Shown piece after piece: positions 7,476 through 16,058 of a stretch of 33,969 nucleotides of DNA; position 1 is the first letter of the stretch, and each line of letters opens with the position of its first letter. A program made the position numbers and the translations under genes. The DNA is from JABCPE02 sp963530895 (GTDB taxonomy: Bacteria > Bacteroidota > Bacteroidia > Flavobacteriales > Weeksellaceae), in contig CAUSFO010000010.1 of assembly GCA_963530895.1 (NCBI GenBank), positions 1-33,969 on the forward strand, given 5' to 3'. Under the pieces are notes generated by a model. The model was not told where the DNA came from and searched no databases. It worked only from the letters and a program-made list of their open reading frames with translations.

Positions 7476-9010
7476 TGTATTTCAGGAAAATAAGCTTATT
7501 TATTGGAATTTTGTCTGCTTCGCTCTTTCTCGCTCAAAAAAGCAAGGAAGATTTACAAAAGCAGAATGCTGAATTAAAAAAACAAATCGAAACCATCAAT
7601 GCTAACTTGGCTAAAACAAAGTCAGAAGCCAGACTATCCATATCTTACCTCAATGATATCAACAAAAAAATTGCCCTTCGTGAGAAAGTCTATGGCAATA
7701 CACAGAAAGAAAAAAGATTCATAGAGGATGATATTTATCTTCGTCAGTTAGAAATCAACAAATACAACCGAGAGCTGAAAGTTCTCCGTAAAAATTATGC
7801 CGAAATTCTCGTAAAAGCCTATAAAAACAAAGGTGTACAGAATAAAGTAACTTTCATTTTGTCTTCTCAAGATTTGGGACAGGCGCTTCGTAGAGTGCAG
7901 TATCTGAAACAATATGGAGAATACCAAGACAAAAAAGCTGCAGAAATATCTGACAAAGCTAAAAAGATAAAAAGCACAATCGCCCTAAGGGAAAAATCTA
8001 AAAAAGACAAGGAAAATCTTCTCTTGAAACAAGCTAAAGATTTAGAAGTAATTGCTCAGGAAAGAAAAGAAAAAGAAATTTTATTAGAAGATTTCAAAAA
8101 GAATGAAGCCAGACTAGTGGCTGAACTTAAACAAAAACAATCTGAATCCAAAAGATTAGAAGGCGAAATCAGAAAAATCATCGCTGAAGAAATCAGAATC
8201 GCAAAAGCGAAAGAAGAGGCCGAAAGAAAAGCTCGTGAAGAAAAACTAAGACTCGCGAGAATAGAAGCTGAAAAAGAAAAAGCCAGAATAGAAGAAGCCA
8301 ATAGAAGAGCTCGTGAAGAGGCCGAAAGAGCAAAAAGAAAAGCAGAAGAAGAAGAAAGAAGACTAGCCGAAATCGCTAGAAAGAAAGCAGAAGAGGAAAG
8401 AAAAGCCATAGAAGCCAACAACGAGGCCAAAAGAATAGCCGCTGAAAAAGCCAAAATGGAAGCAGCCGAAAAAGCAAAAATAGCGGCAAGTAAAGCGGAA
8501 GCAGCCAGAGTAAATGCAGAAGCTGTAGCCAAGAAAACAGAATCTGAGAAAAAAGCTGTGGATGAACGAGCGATAGCATCAGCTGGTGCAGGGAGTTCTT
8601 CTAGTAATAGTTTTGCGGAAAATAGAGGAAGACTCTCTTTCCCTGTGAACCGTGGACGAGTTACACAGCGCTTCGGGAGACAGCCGCACCCTGTCTACAA
8701 GGGAGTTGTTATAGAAAACAATGGAATCAAAATTGCTGTGGATGCAGGAACAAAGGCAAGAAGCGTTTTTGCTGGTGTGGTGGTAAATGTTTTAGCCAGT
8801 GGTGGTTCAAAAACCGTGATGGTAAAACATGGAAATTATTTCACTATTTATAGTAATTTAGCCAGCACCTATGTTTCTAAAAATCAGACTATTTCCGCAG
8901 GGACAAATATAGGAGAAGTGGGACTTGACTTTGATGGGACTTATACTCTTGATTTCCAAGTTTGGAATCAGACAAATCCTGTAGATCCATTGAGCTGGGT
9001 AACTAGCTAA
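7475..9010 (+). CDS. EnvC-like murein hydrolase activator (coiled coil + degenerate LytM/M23 domain)
   Basis: Probably activates peptidoglycan amidases during cell separation, as EnvC does in E. coli. A signal peptide (to about residue 20, ends LAQ) is followed by a very long Lys/Glu/Ala-rich coiled coil at roughly 20-360, a short Ser-rich linker, and a LytM domain from about 388. The fold is clear (VTQRFGRQPHP, GVVVNVLASGG, VMVKHGNYFTIYS, GEVGLDFDG), but the zinc ligands are missing. The HxxxD position reads N415-N-G-I-K419, the third His position is Asn461 in YSNLA, and the HLHFE motif reads T491-L-D-F. It should therefore have no peptidase activity. The antisense frame over the coiled coil is an artefact of its composition. 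Confidence 0.88.
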   Translation: MYFRKISLFIGILSASLFLAQKSKEDLQKQNAELKKQIETINANLAKTKSEARLSISYLNDINKKIALREKVYGNTQKEKRFIEDDIYLRQLEINKYNRELKVLRKNYAEILVKAYKNKGVQNKVTFILSSQDLGQALRRVQYLKQYGEYQDKKAAEISDKAKKIKSTIALREKSKKDKENLLLKQAKDLEVIAQERKEKEILLEDFKKNEARLVAELKQKQSESKRLEGEIRKIIAEEIRIAKAKEEAERKAREEKLRLARIEAEKEKARIEEANRRAREEAERAKRKAEEEERRLAEIARKKAEEERKAIEANNEAKRIAAEKAKMEAAEKAKIAASKAEAARVNAEAVAKKTESEKKAVDERAIASAGAGSSSSNSFAENRGRLSFPVNRGRVTQRFGRQPHPVYKGVVIENNGIKIAVDAGTKARSVFAGVVVNVLASGGSKTVMVKHGNYFTIYSNLASTYVSKNQTISAGTNIGEVGLDFDGTYTLDFQVWNQTNPVDPLSWVTS

Positions 9011-9041
9011 GTTTATGATTAACTTTATCCTAAAAATTGTT

Positions 9042-9049
9042 TAATTTTG
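9042..9049 (+). promoter_or_regulatory. -7 box (TAnnTTTG) before tatA
   Basis: TAATTTTG fits the Bacteroidota -7 consensus and lies 20 bases before the tatA ATG. It suggests that tatA, the DUF4254 gene, the lipoprotein gene and ribA can be transcribed apart from the upstream envelope operon. Confidence 0.5.
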
Positions 9050-9069
9050 TTCTATCAAAATAAAAAATT

Positions 9070-9273
9070 ATGAACAGTATTCTAACACCACTATTTATGG
9101 GATTGGGAATGAAAGAAATCCTAGTCATTGCTATCCTCATTTTACTACTTTTCGGAGCCAAAAGAATTCCTGAATTTATGAAGGGATTAGGCTCTGGAAT
9201 CAAAGAGTTTAAAAAATCCATGAAAGAGGATGACAAAGAAAATGATAATACTGAAGACAAAACAACTAAATAA
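9070..9273 (+). CDS. tatA: Sec-independent (Tat) protein translocase subunit TatA/TatE
   Basis: Forms the size-adaptable pore of the twin-arginine translocase, which exports folded proteins. The 67-residue protein has the complete TatA pattern: a short N-terminus, one membrane helix (about residues 15-28), the FGAKRIPE hinge, an amphipathic helix (GLGSGIKEFKKSMKED) and an acidic/polar tail. tatC is not in the window. It follows the EnvC-like gene. In E. coli the amidases controlled by EnvC-type factors include Tat substrates, so the adjacency may be meaningful, though this is only inference. Confidence 0.93.
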   Translation: MNSILTPLFMGLGMKEILVIAILILLLFGAKRIPEFMKGLGSGIKEFKKSMKEDDKENDNTEDKTTK

Positions 9274-9278
9274 ATTTT

Positions 9279-9896
9279 ATGAATAATAATTCTTTCTCTG
9301 AATACGCTTGGAGCATTTTCAATAGGTCAATAGAGGATTATCACATCACTGATGATGTGGATGCTGCAAAACCAAACCACTACGAAAATAATAGTTTGGA
9401 ACAAATTTTGTATGACAAAAACTGGATTGATACGGTTCAGTGGCATTTGGAGGATATCATCCGAGATGAAAATATAGATCCTGTAAAAGCGTTAGGAATC
9501 AAACGAAGAATAGATGCTTCTAATCAGAAAAGAACTGATTTAGTGGAATTTATAGATAGTTGGTTTTTAAACAAATACAAAAACACTACACCAAATGCCA
9601 ATGCCAAGATAAACACAGAAACACCTGCATGGGCGGTGGACAGACTGTCCATTTTGGCTCTAAAAGTCTATCATATGGACTTAGAAGCCAATAGAACATC
9701 TGCAAGTGATGAGCATAGAGAGAAATGCCAAACGAAGCTGAATACGCTTTTGGAGCAAAAGAAAGACCTTAGTTCTGCTATTGACCAGCTACTGAATGAC
9801 ATAGAAAACGGGCTCGTAAAAATTAAAACTTATAAACAAATGAAAATGTATAATGATGAGACTCTAAACCCTGTATTATACAAAAAGAAAGAATAA
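9279..9896 (+). CDS. DUF4254 domain protein
   Basis: A 205-residue soluble, mostly helical protein of the DUF4254 family. It is recognisable from the central stretch of the form WHLEDIIRDENIDP, GIKRRIDASNQKRTDLVE and DRLSILALKVYHM. No enzymatic function is established for the family that I know of, and no signal peptide or membrane helix is present. The ATG lies 5 bases after tatA, and the stop overlaps the next start by one base (TAATG), so it is part of the tatA-ribA run. In other Bacteroidota it is found near LPS glycosyltransferase genes, which would fit the envelope context; this is recalled rather than shown here. Confidence 0.85.
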   Translation: MNNNSFSEYAWSIFNRSIEDYHITDDVDAAKPNHYENNSLEQILYDKNWIDTVQWHLEDIIRDENIDPVKALGIKRRIDASNQKRTDLVEFIDSWFLNKYKNTTPNANAKINTETPAWAVDRLSILALKVYHMDLEANRTSASDEHREKCQTKLNTLLEQKKDLSSAIDQLLNDIENGLVKIKTYKQMKMYNDETLNPVLYKKKE

Positions 9897-10357
9897 TGAA
9901 TGTACTAAAAGTATTGGGAATTATCGGAATATGTGGTTTTGTAGTATCTGCGTGTGCAACAGAGAAAAATAATCTGTCTCCTACCACCGCTTTGATTGCC
10001 AACATATCTGAAAAAACACCTGAAGATGTAGTAAAAAATATTAGTGATAATTTAGACCTGATAAAATACTCTTCGGATATTACCAATGCTTTTAGCTCGT
10101 GCTCTTCTTTCTCACAAAAACCTGTAAATGAGGAATTTTCTAACCTAAAATTCTACATCACAGAATACCTATATTCCGTGAAAGAGCACAACACCGTGGG
10201 AAAAGAAAAGGCTTTGTATAATTATGAAAAATCTTATAAAAAAATACAAAAGCTAAAGAATAGTCTCAATGAAGATGAACAAGAGGTTCTCAATAGGTTT
10301 TTAGTAAATATCAAAACCAACATCACTCTGATAGAATCCCTAAAAGACACTTTATAG
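9896..10357 (+). CDS. Small putative lipoprotein
   Basis: 153 residues with an N-terminal hydrophobic segment ending in a lipobox-like VSAC (Cys20), so it is probably lipidated. The mature part is helical and charged, with a long Lys/Glu segment (about 85-150) that could form a helical hairpin or short coiled coil. I do not recognise a family. It is coupled by TAATG overlap to the DUF4254 gene and followed 1 base later by ribA, so all three are read together. The function is unknown. Confidence 0.7.
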   Translation: MNVLKVLGIIGICGFVVSACATEKNNLSPTTALIANISEKTPEDVVKNISDNLDLIKYSSDITNAFSSCSSFSQKPVNEEFSNLKFYITEYLYSVKEHNTVGKEKALYNYEKSYKKIQKLKNSLNEDEQEVLNRFLVNIKTNITLIESLKDTL

Positions 10358-10358
10358 A

Positions 10359-10955
10359 ATGGTAAAAATTCAGGCTGAGGCTAATGTCTCTACAGAGTAT
10401 GGAAAGTTCAAAATCATCGCTTTCTCTGAAAAGGAACAAGACTGGATGCCGCACCTTGCTTTGATAGCAGAAAATACGGACTTATCCAGCGTGGTGAATG
10501 TCCGTTTTCATTCTGAATGCATCACAGGAGAAGTTTTCCATTCTAAAAAATGCGAATGCGGACAGCAGCTTTCCTCTGCAATGCAGTATATACAGAAATA
10601 CGGCGGCGTGATTGTCTATCTACGGCAAGAGGGCAGAAATATTGGCATTATCAATAAACTGAAAGCCTACGCTCTACAAGAAAAAGGCTTCGACACTGTG
10701 GAAGCCAATCTAGAACTGGGACTTCCTGCTGATGATAGGAATTTCAGTGTGGCAGTTGATATTTTAGAAATACTTGGGATAAAGGAAATCGACCTCATCA
10801 CCAACAACCCTGATAAAATCAACTTCGTGGAAAACAGCAAAATAAAACTACACTCCCGCATTCCGCTGGAAATAAAACCCAACGAAGAAAACCGAGATTA
10901 TCTGAAAACCAAAAAAGATTTTTTTGGACATTTTCTTTCTGGAGAGGATTTTTAA
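10359..10955 (+). CDS. ribA: GTP cyclohydrolase II
   Basis: First committed step of riboflavin synthesis: opens GTP to a diaminopyrimidinone phosphate, formate and PPi. The zinc site C-x10-C-x-C is present as Cys54, Cys65 and Cys67 (SECITGEVFHSKKCECG). The GTP-binding loop LRQEGRNIG is at 88-96, and LGLPADDRNF plus LITNNPDKI complete the family signature. At 198 residues it is a stand-alone RibA with no fused RibB (DHBP synthase) domain, so RibB must be supplied elsewhere. It is the last gene of the tatA-DUF4254-lipoprotein run; no clear terminator follows it. Confidence 0.96.
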   Translation: MVKIQAEANVSTEYGKFKIIAFSEKEQDWMPHLALIAENTDLSSVVNVRFHSECITGEVFHSKKCECGQQLSSAMQYIQKYGGVIVYLRQEGRNIGIINKLKAYALQEKGFDTVEANLELGLPADDRNFSVAVDILEILGIKEIDLITNNPDKINFVENSKIKLHSRIPLEIKPNEENRDYLKTKKDFFGHFLSGEDF

Positions 10956-11203
10956 TCATCTGGCTTTTCATAAATCTTGTTATTTACTACTATTTACATA
11001 TTTTATTTTAAAAAAATTTTATATATTCGTAGTATCAATAAAGATAAATTTTACACTAAAAATTCTTTGGGTGTATTAAACTAATCTTTTTATTGAACTT
11101 CCTAAAGGAAATTGATACATAAAAAAGTTATTAATTCTTGCAATATATAGCAAAGGAAATCAGCTGATGATGGTAAATTTAAACACTTAAAAATTATATT
11201 ATT

Positions 11204-11374
11204 ATGAAACATTTATTATTCTTACTCCTTGGTTTATCATTAGTAATAGGAGGAGTAATTCTCAAAATCACAGGTAAAAACCTATATGAAGTGTTTTTTA
11301 TATTAGGAGTTGCGATTGAAATTTATACTGCATATCTCATTCTAAAAACCAATAGAACAATAAGAAAACATTAA
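11204..11374 (+). CDS. Small two-helix membrane protein (56 aa)
   Basis: A short frame of 56 codons starting at ATG 11204 and ending at TAA 11372-11374. The product has two hydrophobic segments (about residues 3-20 and 31-47) separated by KITGKNLYE, and a basic tail RTIRKH. This hairpin layout recalls the N-terminal membrane part of gliding protein GldL and small GldL-like proteins of Flavobacteriia, but it is too short for a firm assignment. A rho-independent terminator begins 4 bases after its stop, which supports it being real. The 248 bases upstream hold no other gene and no clean -7 box; a small palindrome TTCCTAAAGGAA sits at 11099-11110. Confidence 0.6.
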   Translation: MKHLLFLLLGLSLVIGGVILKITGKNLYEVFFILGVAIEIYTAYLILKTNRTIRKH

Positions 11375-11378
11375 CTAA

Positions 11379-11409
11379 AAAACCTTCCGAGAAAATCTTG
11401 GAAGGTTTT
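11379..11409. terminator. Bidirectional rho-independent terminator
   Basis: AAAACCTTCC (11379-11388) pairs with GGAAGGTTTT (11400-11409), and the hairpin can extend inward through GAGA/TCTT. It has A- and T-rich flanks on both sides and sits between the small membrane gene (+) and cdd (-), so it can stop both. Confidence 0.8.
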
Positions 11410-11427
11410 ATTTTGCTTTATATTTTA

Positions 11428-11910
11428 CTATAAAAAAGTAGTATCAAAAGAGAAAGGCAGTAAATCCTTTATGGAATTTATTTTTATAATCTTTTCTCCA
11501 CTGATACTCGCGATGTAGATTTCTATATTTTGTGCTTGTTTTACTTCGTATTCTACGATGCTCTGTCTGCATGAGCCACACGGAGGAACTATCCTGTCTA
11601 GGTCTGGATTCTCCTCCAAACCACCAATAACGAACAGCTTTTCTATTTTTTGGTTAGGGAAATTAGCTCCCAGCCAAAAAATCACGCTTCTCTCTGCACA
11701 CAGCCCAGATGGATAAGCAGCATTCTCCTGATTGCTTCCTATGTAAATTTCGCCATTTTCTAATAAAATAGAACAACCTACCAAAAATTTAGAATAAGGC
11801 GCATATGCCTTTAATCGGGAGTTTTTCGCTTCCTCAAAAAGTTTTTTTTCTGTTTCCGAAAGTGTATCTATATTTAGAATTTCGTATTCTATTTCTAATT
11901 TACTTTTCAT
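11428..11910 (-). CDS. cdd: Cytidine deaminase
   Basis: Deaminates cytidine and deoxycytidine to uridine and deoxyuridine in pyrimidine salvage. The zinc site is complete: Cys71 with catalytic Glu73 in GLCAERSVIF, and Cys111 and Cys114 in PPCGSCRQ. The substrate-binding Asn pattern appears in GSNQENAAYPSG. The 160-residue length matches the homotetrameric type with an N-terminal extension of about 20 residues. It follows the PpiD-like gene on the same strand, but a strong terminator lies between them, so it is probably transcribed on its own. Confidence 0.95.
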   Translation of the reverse strand: MKSKLEIEYEILNIDTLSETEKKLFEEAKNSRLKAYAPYSKFLVGCSILLENGEIYIGSNQENAAYPSGLCAERSVIFWLGANFPNQKIEKLFVIGGLEENPDLDRIVPPCGSCRQSIVEYEVKQAQNIEIYIASISGEKIIKINSIKDLLPFSFDTTFL

Positions 11911-11946
11911 AAGACCAGTAGTTAAAAATTTGTTGATATAAGGACA

Positions 11947-11977
11947 AAAAAGAGGCTTTTAGAAAAAACCTCTTTTT
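11947..11977 (-). terminator. Rho-independent terminator after the ppiD-like gene
   Basis: AAAAAGAGG (11947-11955) pairs with CCTCTTTTT (11969-11977). Read on the minus strand the stem is followed by a run of Ts. It lies between the end of the PpiD-like gene (11992) and the start of cdd (11910). Confidence 0.8.
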
Positions 11978-11991
11978 CGTTATTTTTTGAA

Positions 11992-14115
11992 TTAGTGACC
12001 CGCTAAATCATAAACTTGTATTCTATAATCTTTGATATCAGCATTATTTTGCAGACTTCTCATGAATGCTTGTGGGAAAACACTTGAGTTTTGCTGCATA
12101 AGCTGCTGCTGAAGTTGTTTGATATCTCCTGCATCTTGCTTATTCACAGCCACACCTTTGTTTACTACTACATACACTCCCGCATTACCATCTATCGGTT
12201 TAGATGTTTTATCTTTACCAATCGCAAAGGCTGCTCCTGCTACCTTAGGCTCTACTGCTCCTCCTAAAACAGGGCTAAGCAGATTGATTTGTCCTGATTC
12301 TTTGCTCACACCGAACAAATTAGCAATTGTAGCCAAATCCTGAGCTTTTGCTGTGGATATTTTTTTCCCGATTTCTTTCGCCAAAAGCTGATTTTTCACA
12401 ATCGGTTCTATCTGCTCTCTTACAGCTTCTGGATCTACAAGACCTTCAGACTGCTTACCATTTAGATAAACCACGATTCTATCTCCATTGGCAGTTGTAA
12501 ACATCTCGCTCTGTCCTTTTTCTCTCTTTTTGTCAAAAGCCCATTTTAGGATTTCAGCATCTTTATCTGTTCCTAAAAGCTGCCCTTGGAATCTTTGAAC
12601 TAGTTTAGGATTTTGGAAGTTATAGTTGTTTTTCTTCGCAACATTTACAAACTCATTAAATCCTTTCCCTTGTATCTGCTGAGCAAAACTTGTAGACTGA
12701 GCATGAAGTTTGTCCGTTGTAGCATTTGATGCTTTGATTTCTTTCACCAAATTCGCTACTTTATAAGACATCGCACCAGGTTTTCTGTCTGTGATATTGA
12801 TGATATGGTATCCATACTGAGATTCCACCACATCTACAGCACCTTTCGGACTTTTATCAAGATAATTTTGGAACTCTGGAACGAAACCAGCCTGTCCTGT
12901 AGTTCTCCACCCTAAATCTCCTCCATTCTGCGCAGAACCATCAGCTGAAAGGTTAAGATATTCTTCAAACTTCGCTGAATTTGCTTTTGATTCTGATGCT
13001 ATTTTTTCTGCTAATTGTTTTGCTTGCTCTTTTGTTCTCTTTCCAGCCTCGCCTTGTGCTGTTGGAAGACCTTGATAAGCAATCAAAATATGTCTTGAAC
13101 GAATAGAGTCCGTAGCTTTTTTGTTCAAAAGTTTAGACACTACATAATAGTTTCCTTCTTTATAAGGCCCGAAAGTCTGCCCAAGTGTCGCTCCTGCTAC
13201 TTGCTCTCTGATTCCTGCTGGAAGCTGTTCTTTGGAATAATAGTTCGGGTCAAAACCAGCCTGAGAATGCGTCAGCACGAATAAACTATCGCTCTTATTA
13301 GTCTTGAAATTTTCCAATCCATTTCCTACATCTACTCCCTCGTTATAAAGTTTGTTAATTTCTGCCAAAGTAGCCGCTTCATCAGCTTGTGTAGGTTCAG
13401 CTTTGAAATAAACCAAACCTAAATTTCTGCTCTCTGGCGTCTTGAAAGTATGTGGATATTTCTTGATGTATTCCACCAAATCCTGAGAAGTAACTTTCAC
13501 TGGATTTTTCTTTGCGAAATCATCATAGCTTATCTTCACATATTCTATGTTCGCCAGCTCATCTCTGTATTTCAGCATCAGCTCAGCTTCTTTCTTGTTA
13601 GAAGTAAGTCCCACAGAAAGGTTGGTAAATACCTGACGAGCCATGATTCTGTACTCTATTCCTTTTCTAAAACTAAGCCATGAATTATATTCATCCACAC
13701 TGCTTGATTTCAGCTGTTCTATCCGCTTTTTAAAATCACTTACATTAAAGTTTGGATTTTGGGCAAACATAGGGTCAAACGGCAGCTGGTTCCAGAAAAA
13801 CTCTTCTGTCATTTTCAAACCTAATTTCTCAAACTCCTGTTTGATAAGTTTAGATTGTACTATACTCTGCCAAGCCTGCTCTTCCAAGCCATTAGGCGAC
13901 TGCCCTTGCTGCTGTGCCTGCTGCTGCATCATATTGAGAGTTTCTAGATACTCTTCTCTGGTTATTTTCTCTCCATTTACCTCACCAAAGACATTCGGGT
14001 CATTACCCATCATCTTCTCTACAGTATCAGGATTAATGAAAAATGATACAAGGGCTACAGCGATGAATACCACCACAAGCCAAGATTTCTTTCTTATCTG
14101 TCCTAAAAGTGTCAT
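11992..14115 (-). CDS. PpiD/SurA-like periplasmic peptidyl-prolyl isomerase
   Basis: Membrane-anchored periplasmic foldase that likely helps proteins leaving the Sec translocon. The layout matches PpiD: a short cytoplasmic N-terminus (LGQIRKKSW), one membrane helix at about 11-28, a SurA-N-like helical chaperone region (VFGEVNGEKITREEYLETL onward), and a parvulin/rotamase domain at roughly 335-445. The parvulin domain includes RSRHILI, NGGDLGW and ESQYGYHIINITDRK. A long C-terminal chaperone region follows. At 707 residues it is slightly longer than E. coli PpiD (623). It is transcribed alone: the repeat-protein gene upstream has its own terminator, and another follows this gene. Confidence 0.9.
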   Translation of the reverse strand: MTLLGQIRKKSWLVVVFIAVALVSFFINPDTVEKMMGNDPNVFGEVNGEKITREEYLETLNMMQQQAQQQGQSPNGLEEQAWQSIVQSKLIKQEFEKLGLKMTEEFFWNQLPFDPMFAQNPNFNVSDFKKRIEQLKSSSVDEYNSWLSFRKGIEYRIMARQVFTNLSVGLTSNKKEAELMLKYRDELANIEYVKISYDDFAKKNPVKVTSQDLVEYIKKYPHTFKTPESRNLGLVYFKAEPTQADEAATLAEINKLYNEGVDVGNGLENFKTNKSDSLFVLTHSQAGFDPNYYSKEQLPAGIREQVAGATLGQTFGPYKEGNYYVVSKLLNKKATDSIRSRHILIAYQGLPTAQGEAGKRTKEQAKQLAEKIASESKANSAKFEEYLNLSADGSAQNGGDLGWRTTGQAGFVPEFQNYLDKSPKGAVDVVESQYGYHIINITDRKPGAMSYKVANLVKEIKASNATTDKLHAQSTSFAQQIQGKGFNEFVNVAKKNNYNFQNPKLVQRFQGQLLGTDKDAEILKWAFDKKREKGQSEMFTTANGDRIVVYLNGKQSEGLVDPEAVREQIEPIVKNQLLAKEIGKKISTAKAQDLATIANLFGVSKESGQINLLSPVLGGAVEPKVAGAAFAIGKDKTSKPIDGNAGVYVVVNKGVAVNKQDAGDIKQLQQQLMQQNSSVFPQAFMRSLQNNADIKDYRIQVYDLAGH

Positions 14116-14237
14116 TGTAATTAACTCTTTAAAAATTATTTAGTCTGCGAAAATACAGATTTTTAAATGAATACTAAAATTTTTCATTAGTTTTTAACTT
14201 CCATTCTCTATGTTTTTATGATTTTTCTTTTATTATA

Positions 14238-14272
14238 TAAAAAAAGCTCTGACTAAAATTTAGCCAGAGCTT
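14238..14272 (-). terminator. Rho-independent terminator after the GIGT-repeat protein gene
   Basis: AAGCTCTG (14244-14251) pairs with CAGAGCTT (14265-14272), and the stem extends inward through a TAAA/TTTA segment. On the minus strand it is followed by a run of at least seven Ts. Confidence 0.85.
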
Positions 14273-14297
14273 GAAAGAATTGTTAGTATCAAGATTA

Positions 14298-15794
14298 TTA
14301 ATTAAAATTATGCCATACATAACCACCCCATTGATCTCTTGCACAGCCTTGAAACTTTGCATTTACATCATCATAGCGTATCCACCCTACTTCAGCTGCA
14401 GAACATATATTAGAACCATTACCACTTTTTCTTACTCTAACATATGTTGTTGATATATCCTGTGATGCATATATCAGCCCATTTGCCCATATCCCTCCTG
14501 ATCCTGTATATATAGTTCCTCCTCCATATTGATAAAAATGTCCATTGTTTATTGCTGCATTCCCTTCAACGACAAGTTTATGTGCAGGACTTTCTGTTCC
14601 TATACCTACATTTCCTGAATTTGTAATTGCTAAACCATGCTGCCATGTCCCTCCTGTATTGTTATAAACATTAAAAGTACCATTACCTCTTTTGAGCAAA
14701 TCAGTAAAATCTGTAGACCCTTCTTGTTGAAGTCTTATCTTATGCTCATTTGGTGATACTACATGAAGTCTAAGCCCAGGACTACTTGTTCCTATACCAA
14801 TATTACCATCATCTGCTAAAGTCATCACCATTCCTCCACCTCCACTTTGGAAATATCTCCAAAATTGTAACGATGGGGTACCATAAGCACTTGTCATATT
14901 AAACAACACCCATTCATTTGCTATTCCTCCCATTTTATTTGGGTTTCTTAAAACTATCCTACCTCCTTCATTATTAGAATATTGGGAATATAATGCTCCT
15001 TCTTCTGCATAAAAATGCCCATCTTTAATATGAACCCTATGTGCTGGGGATACATTTGTTGGTAGTCCAATTCCTACAAATCCATTATCTCCTAAAGTCA
15101 TCACTGGTCCATTTCCTACTCCACTTGGTGAATATTTCCAAAACTGTAAGCCTTTTGCGTAAGCCCCTGTCATATTGAATAACCTCCATTCATTCATATC
15201 ATTTCCTATCTTTTTAGGATTGACCAAACTCAAAGACCCCCCAACATCATGATTAACATATGACCTCAACATTCCTTCTGCATTTAATTCCCCTGAAATA
15301 TCTAATTTATATGTACTCGTTGCTGCCTTTCCTATCCCCACATTCCCTGTTCCTGTGAAAGAAAGATTTTTACCATTCATGTTTACAGTTCTGTTGTCTG
15401 TTAGAGCTCCATCTGTATTGTAGAGGTTAGTTCCTCCTGCATTTACATTTAGTTTTTTCCATTTAGAATTAGCTGGCATCACAGGGTCTTCATCATAGTA
15501 GTAGAATCCCTTACTGGTAATATCTGCTACGGCAGGGTTTGTTCCTGTATAGGTCACATCACTTACATAGATCATTGTAGCGTCTTCTGGTGTTGCTATA
15601 TTTGCCACTCTAGTTTTAGATAGTTTTGGAATAAGAACCCCTTCATTAGTGGTTGCCGTCGGAAGAGCATTTGCTGGACTTGGCTGAATATCCAGTGTTG
15701 CTTTAGGATTATTAGTATTAACTCCCACTTTTCCTATTTGTGCATTTACCACTACAGCTGATAGCAGAAATGCTGAAAATAATGCTTTTTTCAT
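14298..15794 (-). CDS. Secreted repeat protein with GIGT-type repeats
   Basis: 498 residues with a signal peptide ending VVVNAQ (about residue 19). It consists of beta-rich repeats, each closing with a V/I-GIG motif: KVGVN (22-26), NVGIG (151-155), FVGIG (239-243), NIGIG (331-335) and NVGIG (395-399). Such motifs followed by a P-x-LxV strand occur in surface and tail-fibre-like proteins of Bacteroidota. Two consecutive units, about 178-262 and 269-350, are clear tandem copies: both contain N-P-x-K-x-G, NEW-x-LFNMT, LQFW and VMTL. The C-terminal ~50 residues hold two Cys (464 and 484) and many aromatic residues, perhaps a binding tip. There is no PorSS C-terminal signal that I can identify. 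Likely a cell-surface or secreted fibre; the partner is unknown. Confidence 0.75.
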   Translation of the reverse strand: MKKALFSAFLLSAVVVNAQIGKVGVNTNNPKATLDIQPSPANALPTATTNEGVLIPKLSKTRVANIATPEDATMIYVSDVTYTGTNPAVADITSKGFYYYDEDPVMPANSKWKKLNVNAGGTNLYNTDGALTDNRTVNMNGKNLSFTGTGNVGIGKAATSTYKLDISGELNAEGMLRSYVNHDVGGSLSLVNPKKIGNDMNEWRLFNMTGAYAKGLQFWKYSPSGVGNGPVMTLGDNGFVGIGLPTNVSPAHRVHIKDGHFYAEEGALYSQYSNNEGGRIVLRNPNKMGGIANEWVLFNMTSAYGTPSLQFWRYFQSGGGGMVMTLADDGNIGIGTSSPGLRLHVVSPNEHKIRLQQEGSTDFTDLLKRGNGTFNVYNNTGGTWQHGLAITNSGNVGIGTESPAHKLVVEGNAAINNGHFYQYGGGTIYTGSGGIWANGLIYASQDISTTYVRVRKSGNGSNICSAAEVGWIRYDDVNAKFQGCARDQWGGYVWHNFN

Positions 15795-16058
15795 AGTAAT
15801 TAATTATAGGTTTATCATTGTTAAATTCTAAATACATTTACATAAAGGAAAACTCTCTTCTCTATAAAACACTTTGTTTTTTCATTCAATAAAATTCATC
15901 ACCATAACTACTACATCACATATATAAGTTTAATTGTGTTAAATTTTGTTAAAAAAATAAATATAAACTTTTGACTTTCAAGCCTCTTTTCCCTCTACGA
16001 AGGTAGTGAATTATTAGGATTAAACAAAATTTTCACACCCTATTTTAATCAAAAACAG

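Noticed and set aside
8056..8532. A 158-codon open frame on the minus strand inside the EnvC-like gene
   Set aside because: It is the low-complexity Ser/Ala/Leu mirror of the Lys/Glu/Ala coiled coil and has no independent start context or family.
11099..11110. Small palindrome TTCCTAAAGGAA upstream of the 56-aa gene
   Set aside because: Only 5 base pairs in AT-rich DNA with no promoter element beside it; could be chance.
13643..14143. A 166-codon plus-strand frame antisense to the PpiD-like gene
   Set aside because: Overlaps the N-terminal membrane anchor and chaperone region of a clear gene; composition is that of a shadow frame.
14298..15794. Idea that the GIGT-repeat protein marks a prophage tail-fibre locus
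   Set aside because: No phage structural, lysis or integrase genes are nearby, and it has a Sec signal peptide.
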